Shown in pieces: positions 25,413 to 32,837 of a DNA stretch of 64,000 bases; position 1 is the first letter of the stretch, and each line of letters begins with the position of its first letter. Source of the stretch: Pseudarthrobacter polychromogenes (GTDB taxonomy: Bacteria; Actinomycetota; Actinomycetes; Actinomycetales; Micrococcaceae); assembly GCF_014644495.1 (NCBI RefSeq), contig NZ_BMKU01000007.1, positions 166,578 through 230,577 on the forward strand, in the 5' to 3' direction. Both the position numbers and the translations under genes were made by a program. A model generated the notes under the pieces. That model made no database searches and was not told where the DNA came from. It saw only the letters and a program-made list of their open reading frames with translations.

Positions 25413-25447
25413 AAGGCCTCCGCCCGAGCTGTTCGGACGGAGGCCTT
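25413..25447 (+). terminator. Hairpin after the DUF1540 gene
   Basis: AAGGCCTCCG (25413-25422) and CGGAGGCCTT (25438-25447) form a 10-bp stem with a further CCGA/TCGG pair in the loop. There is no long U-run, so termination strength is uncertain. Confidence 0.6.
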
Positions 25448-25612
25448 CGCTGCGTTGGTGCGGCCGGGACGCAAAGCTGATCCGTCGTTCGTCGCCGCTT
25501 CCCCTCCGCTCACCGCACGTTTCTGCGCCACCTGGCAGAACGCCCCTGGAAATGGGGCTGCGGGTTGGTAGGGTGCGTCACAGCAGAAGCGAAACAATCT
25601 CAAGGAGGAGAC

Positions 25613-27913
25613 ATGGCCGAAACGCCTGATCAACGGAGGAATGCATCCGGGGAAAGGGGCGTGGTGGCCACCGACCCGGCCCTGCCCCCGACAGCCATTG
25701 ATGAGGAGGTCCGCGAGGCAGAAGAGCGAAAATGGACGCCGGGGAAGATTGCGCTGTGGGCCGGCATCGCCCTGCTGGGCGGCCTGGCCTGGTTCATGCT
25801 GGCCATCATCCGCGGTGAGACCGTCAACGCCATCTGGTTCGTGTTTGCCTCGGTGTGCACCTACCTCATCGGCTACCGCTTCTACTCCAAGGTCATCGAG
25901 CGCTACATCACCCGGCCTGACGACCGCCGTGCCACCCCGGCCGAGTACAAGGCCGATGGCAAGGACTACGTCCGGACTGACCGCAATGTCCTGTTCGGCC
26001 ACCACTTCGCCGCCATCGCCGGCGCCGGACCGCTGGTGGGTCCGGTCATTGCAGCCCAGATGGGCTACCTGCCCGGCACGATCTGGATCATTATCGGCGT
26101 CGTCCTTGCCGGCGCTGTCCAGGACTACCTGGTGATGTTCTTCTCCATGCGGCGCGGCGGCAGGTCCCTGGGACAGATGGCACGCGAGGAGCTCGGCGTC
26201 ATCGGCGGCACAGCGGCCCTCATAGCCACCCTGCTGATCATGGTGATCATCGTCGCCATCCTCGCGCTCGTCGTCGTCAATGCCCTGGGCGAAAGCCCGT
26301 GGGGTGTCTTCTCCGTGGGTTTGACCATCCCCATCGCCCTGTTCATGGGCGTCTACCTCCGCTACCTCCGGCCCGGCAAGGTCATGGAAGTGTCTCTGAT
26401 TGGGTTCGTCCTACTGATGGCGGCCATCGTCGGCGGCGGCATCGTGGCCGAAACCCCGTGGGGCGCCGACATCTTCAGCCTGGACAAGGTCACCATCGCG
26501 TGGGGGCTCATTGTCTACGGCTTCATTGCCGCCATCCTGCCCGTGTGGCTGCTCCTGGCACCCCGGGACTACCTTTCAACGTTCATGAAGATCGGCGTCA
26601 TCGTGATGCTCGCGCTGGCCATCATCGTGGTCCGCCCGGAAATTACCGTTCCCGCCTTCAGCGAATTCGCCAGCAGGGACAACGGACCCGTGTTCCCGGG
26701 GGCCCTGTTCCCGTTCCTGTTCGTCACCATCGCCTGCGGTGCCCTCTCCGGCTTCCACGCCCTGATCTCGTCCGGCACCACCCCGAAGCTCGTGGAGAAG
26801 GAACGCCAGACCCGGTTCATTGGCTACGGCGGCATGCTGATGGAGTCATTCGTGGCCATCATGGCCCTGGTGGCCGCCATCTCCATCGACCGTGGACTCT
26901 ACTTCGCCATGAACTCGCCGGCCGCGCTGACCGGCGGAACGGTGGAAACAGCAGCCACCTGGGTCAACAGCCTTGGCCTGGCCGGAGTGAACATCACCCC
27001 GGAGTTCCTGTCCCAGACAGCAGCCAATGTGGGTGAGGAAAGCATCGTTTCCCGCACCGGCGGTGCTCCCACCCTTGCCGTGGGCCTCGCGCACATCATG
27101 CAGCAGTTCATTGGCGGTACCGCCATGATGGCCTTCTGGTACCACTTCGCCATCATGTTCGAAGCCCTCTTCATCCTGACCGCTGTGGACGCCGGCACCC
27201 GTGTTGCCCGCTTCATGCTGCAGGACTCGATCGGAAACTTTGTCCCCAAGTTCAAGGAGCACTCCTGGCGGCCCGGCGCCTGGCTCTGCACCGCCATCAT
27301 GGTGGGAGCCTGGGGCGCGGTGCTGCTGATGGGCGTCACCGACCCGCTGGGCGGCATCAACACGCTGTTCCCGCTGTTCGGCATCGCAAACCAGCTGCTG
27401 GCCGCAATCGCGCTTTCCGTGTGCCTTGCCATCGTGGCAAAGCGCGGCACGTTCAAGTACTTGTGGATCGTTGCCCTGCCGCTCAGCTTCGCTGCCGTGG
27501 TGACCATCACCGCGAGCTACCAGAAAATCTTCTCGTCCACCCCCGCAGTGGGCTACTTCGCCAACAACGCGGCGTTCAGCAAGGCCCTCGCAGAAGGGAA
27601 GACGGAGTTTGGGACGGCGAAATCCGTGGCGGCCATGGAGGCCGTCGTGCGGAACACGGCCATCCAGGGCTGGCTCTCCGTGATCTTTGTCGTGCTCAGC
27701 ATCATCGTGATCGCGACGGCGTTGCTCGCCACGGCCAGGGCCTTCCGCAACCGCGCGGACGGCACCGCCGTCCAGGACAACGAGGACCCTGCCCTTCCAT
27801 CGAGGGTCTTCGCCCCGGCCGGAATTATCCCCACACCCGCCGAGCGGGAGCTGATGGCGGAGTGGGACAAGGTGCCGGCCGAGCTCAGGTTCGAAAGGGG
27901 TGGCCACCACTGA
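25613..27913 (+). CDS. cstA: Carbon starvation protein CstA (pyruvate/peptide transporter)
   Basis: 766 residues, an integral membrane protein with roughly 16-18 hydrophobic segments. The N-terminal FVFASVCTYLIGYRFYSKVI, the HHFAAIAGAGPLVGPVIAAQMGYLPGT block and a C-terminal FGIANQLLAAIALS are hallmarks of CstA. Family members import pyruvate or peptides under carbon limitation. Start ATG 25613 has AGGAGGAG 6 nt upstream. Its TGA stop overlaps the ATG of the YbdD-type gene, the usual genetic partner. Downstream of the promoter no clear CRP site was found. Confidence 0.95.
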   Translation: MAETPDQRRNASGERGVVATDPALPPTAIDEEVREAEERKWTPGKIALWAGIALLGGLAWFMLAIIRGETVNAIWFVFASVCTYLIGYRFYSKVIERYITRPDDRRATPAEYKADGKDYVRTDRNVLFGHHFAAIAGAGPLVGPVIAAQMGYLPGTIWIIIGVVLAGAVQDYLVMFFSMRRGGRSLGQMAREELGVIGGTAALIATLLIMVIIVAILALVVVNALGESPWGVFSVGLTIPIALFMGVYLRYLRPGKVMEVSLIGFVLLMAAIVGGGIVAETPWGADIFSLDKVTIAWGLIVYGFIAAILPVWLLLAPRDYLSTFMKIGVIVMLALAIIVVRPEITVPAFSEFASRDNGPVFPGALFPFLFVTIACGALSGFHALISSGTTPKLVEKERQTRFIGYGGMLMESFVAIMALVAAISIDRGLYFAMNSPAALTGGTVETAATWVNSLGLAGVNITPEFLSQTAANVGEESIVSRTGGAPTLAVGLAHIMQQFIGGTAMMAFWYHFAIMFEALFILTAVDAGTRVARFMLQDSIGNFVPKFKEHSWRPGAWLCTAIMVGAWGAVLLMGVTDPLGGINTLFPLFGIANQLLAAIALSVCLAIVAKRGTFKYLWIVALPLSFAAVVTITASYQKIFSSTPAVGYFANNAAFSKALAEGKTEFGTAKSVAAMEAVVRNTAIQGWLSVIFVVLSIIVIATALLATARAFRNRADGTAVQDNEDPALPSRVFAPAGIIPTPAERELMAEWDKVPAELRFERGGHH

Positions 27914-28116
27914 TGGCAGCGGGACTGGCTGTGCTGACGCGGGGCGTCCGCGGCGTCGCCCGGTATTTCGGCGGCGTCCTGGGCGCGGACGCGTACGCCA
28001 AGTATCTGGAGCACCACAGGGCGGCCGGCCACGTGGAAGCGCCGCTCACGGAGAGGGAGTTTTGGCGCGATCGGACCGACCGCCAGGACAGCAATCCGCA
28101 GGGCCGGTGCTGCTGA
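27913..28116 (+). CDS. YbdD/YjiX-family small protein (CstA partner)
   Basis: 67 residues. RYFGGVLGADAYAKYLEHHR followed by PLTEREFWRDRTDRQD-NPQGRCC is the YbdD/YjiX (DUF466) signature. The ATG overlaps the cstA stop (TGATG), indicating translational coupling. Family members accompany CstA-type transporters and are needed for their activity in enterobacteria. Confidence 0.93.
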   Translation: MAAGLAVLTRGVRGVARYFGGVLGADAYAKYLEHHRAAGHVEAPLTEREFWRDRTDRQDSNPQGRCC

Positions 28117-28167
28117 TTGAGCTTGCAGCGGACAAACCGTCAGGTGGGTTCATCCGGTGGGTCGCGG

Positions 28168-28207
28168 GTGGATCGCTCATGAGAGTATGAACGCATGAGC
28201 GATCCAC
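28168..28207 (+). promoter_or_regulatory. Hairpin over the bpa start codon with ATGA relay
   Basis: Perfect 14-bp arms 28168-28181 and 28194-28207; the right arm holds the bpa ATG and first codons, so the folded mRNA would hide the start. In the same stretch ATGA occurs at 28179, 28187 and 28195. The first two open 3-codon mini-ORFs, each ending in a TGA that overlaps the next ATG. GGTGGA (28167-28172) is spaced 6 nt from the first of these. Confidence 0.55.
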
Positions 28208-28827
28208 AAGACACTCAGCCAGCTGAGGACCTCCCGGTAGAAGGCACTCCCATTGACGACCGGCAGCCGCCGGTGCACGCCCACCCCGGCCCTCCTGAGG
28301 GCATGAGGCCCAAGGGGAGCAGCCTTCAGGACCTGGTGGATGAGCCGGCCAAAGTGATGCGGATCGGAACAATGATCAGGCAGCTCCTGGAGGAAGTGAA
28401 GTCGGCACCCCTGGATGAGGCTGCACGGGGCAGGCTGGCCGAGATCCACGAGCGCTCCATCAAAGAGCTGGAAGACGGACTGGCTCCGGAGCTGGTGGAG
28501 GAGCTGGACAGGATCAGCCTTCCCTTCTCCGACGACGGCACTCCCTCGGACGCTGAACTGCGCATCGCCCAGGCCCAGCTGGTTGGGTGGCTCGAGGGGT
28601 TGTTCCACGGAATCCAGACGGCCATTGCCGCCCAGCACGCGGCCCGAGAGCACGCGGCCGCGCAGATGCAGCTGCGCCAGCTGCCGCCAGGAACCATGAT
28701 TGCCCCCGGCGTGGTCATCGGGGAAAACGGTGAGCCGCAAAGGGCCGCCGCAGGTTCGCGCTCCGGCAATTCCGCGCGGCCAGGCCAGCGGGACGACCCG
28801 GACCACGGTCCCGGACAATACCTGTAA
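28195..28827 (+). CDS. bpa: Bacterial proteasome activator Bpa/PafE
   Basis: 210 residues. The central helical core (about 43-155) has the conserved DEPAKVMRIGTMIRQLLEEVKSAPLDEAARGRL...SIKELEDGLAPEL block and AQLVGWLEGLFHGIQTA. The C-terminus ends in GQYL, the HbYX-type tail with which Bpa docks onto the 20S proteasome alpha ring. It opens the gate in an ATP-independent way and helps degrade unfolded proteins such as HspR. The N-terminal 40 residues are variable in the family, so the start at 28195 rests on its position after the hairpin leader. A small hypothetical gene follows after 2 nt. Confidence 0.95.
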   Translation: MSDPQDTQPAEDLPVEGTPIDDRQPPVHAHPGPPEGMRPKGSSLQDLVDEPAKVMRIGTMIRQLLEEVKSAPLDEAARGRLAEIHERSIKELEDGLAPELVEELDRISLPFSDDGTPSDAELRIAQAQLVGWLEGLFHGIQTAIAAQHAAREHAAAQMQLRQLPPGTMIAPGVVIGENGEPQRAAAGSRSGNSARPGQRDDPDHGPGQYL

Positions 28828-28829
28828 GG

Positions 28830-29312
28830 GTGCGCTTGGGCTTTTTCAGCGCCGCCAGGCAGGGGCGCAAGGATGATGCGGAACTGGGGAAGGGGCTGTG
28901 GCGCCGCGCCCACGACCGCTTCCAGCGGGGACTGGACCGCTTCCACCAGGTCCTTGAAGGCGTTGAGGACGACCAGCTCTACGGTGAACTGCTCGAGATA
29001 GCCAACGAGCTGGCTGCCCTCCTCGAAAGGGTACGGCTCGTGTGCATGGAAGCGCAGCGGCGTTCACCGAATGAAGGGCTGGACATTCCGGTTGGCCTGG
29101 CCGGAGTGCACCGTGCCCTGTCCAAGGCCGGAAACTCGCTGGCCACCACGGCGGAGGCGGCCGCCATGCTCCGGCTCGCCGTGGGCCCGGTCCCGGTAGG
29201 TGCGGCGTCCGTCCGGCGGCGCGCCGAGTCAGTTTTCCAGCAGGTGGCCGACGCCGAGCGCCACCTCAGCGACGAGGGCCCGGGACCGCGGCAGGCGGAT
29301 ATTCCCGGTTAA
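28830..29312 (+). CDS. Hypothetical helical protein in operon with bpa
   Basis: 160 residues starting at GTG, 2 nt after the bpa stop, so it is almost surely co-translated. Largely helical: RRAHDRFQRGLDRFHQVLEGVEDDQLYGELLEIANELAALLERVRLVCMEAQRR is split between two amphipathic helices (about 25-80), with further helices at 100-150. There is no signal or membrane segment and no recognised family. A helical partner or adaptor for Bpa is a guess from linkage. The Shine-Dalgarno signal is weak (AAGG adjacent to the GTG). Confidence 0.85.
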   Translation: MRLGFFSAARQGRKDDAELGKGLWRRAHDRFQRGLDRFHQVLEGVEDDQLYGELLEIANELAALLERVRLVCMEAQRRSPNEGLDIPVGLAGVHRALSKAGNSLATTAEAAAMLRLAVGPVPVGAASVRRRAESVFQQVADAERHLSDEGPGPRQADIPG

Positions 29313-29375
29313 GCGCCTGGCTTACTTCCGGCCAATACCCTCCTGGCGGGCGCCGGGGTTTGGCAGGATGGTCGA

Positions 29376-30221
29376 ATGACTCTTTCACCTACACTGACGT
29401 TCAATGACGGAAACACGATTCCCCAGCTTGGCTATGGCGTCTGGCAGGTTGAGGACGACGTCGCCGAGAAGGTGGTCCGGCAGGCGTTTGAAGCGGGCTT
29501 CCGCCACATCGACACCGCCAAGATCTACGGCAACGAGGCAGGCGTGGGGCGTGCGATCGCCAGCTCCGGCCTCTCCCCGGAGCAGCTCTTCATCACCACC
29601 AAGCTCTGGAACGCTGACCAGGGCTATGAGTCCACCCTGGCAGCCTTCGAGGCGTCGATGGACAGGCTGGTGCTCGAGACGCTGGACCTGTACCTGATCC
29701 ACTGGATGCAGCCCAAGCAGGATAAGTACCTGGACACCTGGAAGGCGCTGATCGAGCTCCAGAAGCGCGGCAGGGTCAAGTCGATCGGCGTATCCAACTT
29801 CACCGCCGAGGGCCTGCAGCGGCTCATCGATGAAACGGGCGTTGTCCCGGCCATCCACCAGATTGAACTGCACCCGTACTTCAGCCAGCGTGAACTGCGC
29901 GAGTTTGGCGCTTCGAAGGGCATCCTGACCCAGGCCTGGTCGCCGCTGGGCCAGGGCGGCGAGCTGCTCGAGGACGCAGCGGTGGCCTCCATTGCCGCCA
30001 AGCACGGCGCCACACCTGCCCAGGTGGTTATCGCCTGGCACCTCGCCATTGGCAATGTGGTGATCCCCAAGTCCGTCACGGAATCCCGGATCCGGGAAAA
30101 CTACGCGGCGCTTGAGGTGAACCTGGACGCAGACGACATCGAAGCGATCAACGCCCTTGACCGCTCGGCCCAGGGCGAAGGCCGCATCGGCGCAGACCCG
30201 GCTGTTTCCGACTTCGCGTAA
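29376..30221 (+). CDS. Aldo/keto reductase
   Basis: 281 residues, a TIM barrel of the AKR5/prostaglandin-F-synthase-like group. The catalytic tetrad is visible: D46 and Y51 (FRHIDTAKIYGNE), K76 (FITTKLW) and H109 (LDLYLIHWMQP). The NADPH-binding C-terminus includes NVVIPKSVTESRIRENYAALEV. It reduces aldehydes and ketones such as methylglyoxal or 2,5-diketogluconate; the exact substrate is unknown. Start ATG 29376 has AGGA 10 nt upstream. A hairpin terminator follows. Confidence 0.94.
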   Translation: MTLSPTLTFNDGNTIPQLGYGVWQVEDDVAEKVVRQAFEAGFRHIDTAKIYGNEAGVGRAIASSGLSPEQLFITTKLWNADQGYESTLAAFEASMDRLVLETLDLYLIHWMQPKQDKYLDTWKALIELQKRGRVKSIGVSNFTAEGLQRLIDETGVVPAIHQIELHPYFSQRELREFGASKGILTQAWSPLGQGGELLEDAAVASIAAKHGATPAQVVIAWHLAIGNVVIPKSVTESRIRENYAALEVNLDADDIEAINALDRSAQGEGRIGADPAVSDFA

Positions 30222-30263
30222 CTGCCAGACGGCGCCCGCGCCAGGGCTTTAGCCGCGCACTGC

Positions 30264-30303
30264 CGCCCTGCCTGTTCTGTACAGGCGGGGCGCTTTGCGT
30301 TTA
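30264..30303 (+). terminator. Terminator after the aldo/keto reductase
   Basis: 12-bp stem CGCCCTGCCTGT/ACAGGCGGGGCG (30264-30275, 30281-30292; one G-T pair) followed by CTTTGCGTTT. Confidence 0.75.
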
Positions 30304-30316
30304 AGCGGGAACGGTT

Positions 30317-30502
30317 TTAGGCGGCTGTGCGGATCTGCTCTATGGCCACGGCGTCGACGACGGCCCAGCTGTCCTCCCCGGCGCAGTGCCGGCTGGCGAA
30401 GCGCTCCGCCTCTGCCAGGGTGTCAAAGACCTCAGCCCGTGCCCGGCCGCAGTCGGCGTCGAAGTACGTGACGTGAAATTCCTGTACCAGTTGCTTTTCC
30501 AT
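30317..30502 (-). CDS. Small hypothetical protein, 61 residues
   Basis: MEKQLVQEFHVTYFDADCG then RAEVFDTLAEAERFASRHCAGEDSWAVVDAVAIE. The beta-alpha-beta pattern with 'F-DTLAEAERFA' resembles small SPOR/ferredoxin-like single-domain proteins, but no named family is assigned. ATG 30502 is chosen over one five codons earlier. It is followed by the convergent AKR terminator. Codon use and compact structure support it as real. Confidence 0.7.
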   Translation of the reverse strand: MEKQLVQEFHVTYFDADCGRARAEVFDTLAEAERFASRHCAGEDSWAVVDAVAIEQIRTAA

Positions 30503-30540
30503 GAATCCAGTCTGCAACCGGGGTCTGACAATTACGGGAA

Positions 30541-31518
30541 TCAGTCCCGCGTGTTGCCCAGCCGAAGGACCCGTTCCTGCGCAAGCACTGCCGTCCGCTC
30601 GGCTTTGTCCGCGGCCCGCACCGCCTGTTTTGCTTCGGCAACGGTGGCCGCCAGCCTTTTCTTCGAGCGCTCCAGCTGCTCTTCAGCGGTCCTCAGCCGG
30701 GCACGAAGATCTACTGTCTCCCGGAGGAGTTCCGCGATGTCGGTCCGTATGTCGTCGGCCTGGTCCTGCAGCTCCTGTGCCACCCGGGCTGCCCCGCACT
30801 CTGCTGCCTGTGCTTCTTCAAGGGCAGCCCGGGCCCTGTCCAGCGCGGGTGGTGACGCAGGCCGCGGAGTCTGCCGGACTGCCTCAAGCCGCGGCTTGTC
30901 CGGTTTGCGCTGTTGCGGCGCTGCCGCCGTCGTACGCATCTTCCTGCCAGCGGAGGCCGCTGGCGCAGAGGCGGGAGCCGCGGCGGCGGGCGGCAGGACC
31001 GAAGGGACCGCCACGGTGCCGGCCAGGTCAACGGCGTTTACGCCGTCTGCCTGCAATGTCTTGAGCAGGCGCCCGCTCCGCACGGCCGCTGCTGCTCCCT
31101 CATCCGCTGTCAGCGCGCGAAGTGTCTCCTCGACCTCGCCCGCCATGGGATCGCTGATGGCCCGGCCGTGTTCCTGGGCCACCGAACGGGCGGTGTCGAC
31201 GGCGGCGGCGAGCGAAATGCGGCGCTCACGTCCCAGGTCACGCAGCGACGCGGCGTCCAGCGACACCTGTGCCGCGCGCATCCTGCCGCCGAGTTCCGTG
31301 AGCTGGGCCAGGACATCCGGTTGATGAACAGCCAGCATATTCACCGCCCAGGCGGCAACCGAGGGCTTGGGCAGTGCCCGGACCGCTGCCCCCAGCTCCT
31401 TGTCCGACGCGGCTGCTTCCTTCGCTGCCGTGGTCCTGGCCGCCACAAAGTCGTCCAGCGGTTTGGCGTAGAGCTGGTTGGCGACCTCTGCCAGAACCTC
31501 GTCTTCCATGCTCGACAT
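30541..31518 (-). CDS. Hypothetical protein with C-terminal coiled coil
   Basis: 325 residues. N-terminal helical domain (about 1-160) with KPLDDFVAARTTAAKEA and ALPKPSVAAWAVNMLAVHQPD; an Ala/Pro-rich linker (about 165-225); and a long charged coiled coil (about 230-325, LLRETVDLRARLRTAEEQLERSKKR). No enzymatic motif or signal peptide. GGAG lies 6 nt upstream of ATG 31518. Similar coiled-coil proteins occur in related actinobacteria without a known role. Confidence 0.85.
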   Translation of the reverse strand: MSSMEDEVLAEVANQLYAKPLDDFVAARTTAAKEAAASDKELGAAVRALPKPSVAAWAVNMLAVHQPDVLAQLTELGGRMRAAQVSLDAASLRDLGRERRISLAAAVDTARSVAQEHGRAISDPMAGEVEETLRALTADEGAAAAVRSGRLLKTLQADGVNAVDLAGTVAVPSVLPPAAAAPASAPAASAGRKMRTTAAAPQQRKPDKPRLEAVRQTPRPASPPALDRARAALEEAQAAECGAARVAQELQDQADDIRTDIAELLRETVDLRARLRTAEEQLERSKKRLAATVAEAKQAVRAADKAERTAVLAQERVLRLGNTRD

Positions 31519-31548
31519 CTTAGGCTCCGGTGATCTGCCTACCTGTAC

Positions 31549-31710
31549 TCACCCCGGTGGGTCCGATTCCGCGCTCTCCGAACGTTGCCGGCGCCTGTCT
31601 TCCGCCTGGCCAATGCCGTCACGGACGCCGGCACGGATGACGCCGTACAGGACATAGAGGAAGATCGCGGCAAACACCAGGTTCAGGACGATGGCGTCCG
31701 GAGCTGTCAC
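31549..31710 (-). CDS. Small single-pass membrane protein, 53 residues
   Basis: VTAPDAIVLNLVFAAIFLYV forms one transmembrane helix (about 6-26), followed by a basic and acidic tail with a GQAEDRRRQRSES segment. It starts at GTG 31710, overlapping the TGA stop of the preceding gene (GTGA), so it is translationally coupled. No known family. Confidence 0.7.
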   Translation of the reverse strand: MTAPDAIVLNLVFAAIFLYVLYGVIRAGVRDGIGQAEDRRRQRSESAESDPPG

Positions 31711-32156
31711 GGCTGGCCACCTTCCGCCCAGAACTGCTGCACTCCTGCTGCGGCGTCGCGCAGTGTCCCGCCATCCAGCACCACGGAACTCTCGGCCAGC
31801 CCAAAGTCCATCCACTGGGCGAGCAGCCGAAGGTGCCCAGCGGGAGTCAAGGGCCAGAGCCAGGCGCTGCCGGTGCCCGCCAGTTCGTCGCCTGCTCCGC
31901 TGCCGCCACTGCTGGTGAAGGCAATCGTTGGGGGTCCCATCCAGGACAGGCTGAAGGAGCAGCCCGTGGAGTAGACCTCGGCGCTTCTTACAGCCACCAC
32001 CATATGAGGGCTGCGGTGCAGGAACTTGCCGAGGTGGACAGCCACTGGAAGTTCATTGGCCGGCGGAGCGGCCCACGCGGGCGGCACGAATCTGGCGCTG
32101 GGCGGCCTGGGGGCTGATGGCGGAATGGGAAAGTCCTTGGAGGAGGTCACGGTCAT
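31707..32156 (-). CDS. Hypothetical protein, 149 residues
   Basis: No recognised family. It is predicted as beta-rich in the middle (VAVHLGKFLHRSPHMVVAVRS, CSFSLSWMGPPTIAF), without a signal peptide. The C-terminal half has WLWPLTPAGHLRLLAQWMDFGLAESSVVLDG. The layout, with a target-binding-like acidic/aromatic pattern, is shared with actinobacterial unknowns. Start ATG 32156 is likely; an in-frame GTG is four codons upstream. It is coupled to the small membrane protein downstream. Function unknown. Confidence 0.75.
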   Translation of the reverse strand: MTVTSSKDFPIPPSAPRPPSARFVPPAWAAPPANELPVAVHLGKFLHRSPHMVVAVRSAEVYSTGCSFSLSWMGPPTIAFTSSGGSGAGDELAGTGSAWLWPLTPAGHLRLLAQWMDFGLAESSVVLDGGTLRDAAAGVQQFWAEGGQP

Positions 32157-32428
32157 CCTTGGTCTCACTGGCGGTGACCGACCAGCGGAACGGCGGCACT
32201 GTGCCGCCTTGGATCCCCCAATCCGTCCTTACCCCGCCAGTCTAGCCCTGCCCTTTCGAGGCAGATGCGGAGCCGGGCTGGGCAGCGCCGTCTTCAGCGG
32301 TCACCTGGATGTCTGGCAGGCCGCTGGCATCAGGCTCCCGCGGTCCCACCGATGGCCCCTACTATCGCGGGGACGGGAGGGCCATCATGGGAGCTATAGG
32401 GCGCTGCAACCAATGATGGGAGTCCGCT

Positions 32429-32587
32429 ATGATCCAGGCCCTGCGGTGCAAATTGAATATTCGCCACCAATGGCACGTCGAACACACCGAAGACGGAGGC
32501 ATCTATAAACGTTGTCTGCGCTGCGGCAAGGATGGCGGGGACGGTGACGGCGCGAACAACGGCTGGGCGCTGAGGAAATGGTGGTAG
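32429..32587 (+). CDS. Mini-protein with CxxC motif, 52 residues
   Basis: MIQALRCKLNIRHQWHVEHT followed by EDGGIYKRCLRCGKDGG and a C-terminal ALRKWW. The C7, H13/H16/H19 and C29-x2-C32 pattern resembles a one-zinc knuckle, and GIYKRCLRCGK recalls small actinobacterial proteins of this kind. GGGAG lies 6 nt upstream of the ATG. It is isolated between the 153-codon gene (divergent) and tRNA-Thr. The short length makes it easy to miss. Confidence 0.7.
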   Translation: MIQALRCKLNIRHQWHVEHTEDGGIYKRCLRCGKDGGDGDGANNGWALRKWW

Positions 32588-32612
32588 GCCCGCTGCAACC
32601 GCTTAACCAGCG

Positions 32613-32655
32613 AAAAACCCCGGAAACCCCTAAAACTATGGGTTGTCCGGGGTTT
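32613..32655 (-). terminator. Terminator of tRNA-Thr
   Basis: Outer arms AAACCCCGGA/TCCGGGGTTT (32615-32624, 32646-32655); read on the minus strand they are followed by T residues (down to 32613). Confidence 0.85.
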
Positions 32656-32661
32656 ATCCCG

Positions 32662-32734
32662 AGCTTCCTATCAGAATCGAACTGATGACCTTTTCATTAC
32701 GAGTGAAACGCTCTACCGACTGAGCTAAGGAAGC
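32662..32734 (-). tRNA. tRNA-Thr(CGT)
   Basis: 73 nt. Acceptor GCTTCCT/AGGAAGC; D-arm AGCTCAGTCGGTAGAGC; anticodon loop CTCGTAA with anticodon CGU, reading ACG; T-loop GTTCGATTC. CCA is not encoded. Confidence 0.97.
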
Positions 32735-32837
32735 ACCGCACGAATCTCCGGCAAAACCGGGCGCTTCATGCAAGAGTCAACTGTAATAGAGTCCCAGCGC
32801 CCGGGTCAAAATGGGCGGCCGGGACAGGGTGAGGCCT

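Noticed and set aside
32351..32386. GATGGCCC/GGGCCATC inverted repeat upstream of the mini-protein
   Set aside because: Only 8 bp with a 20-nt gap; likely chance in this GC content.
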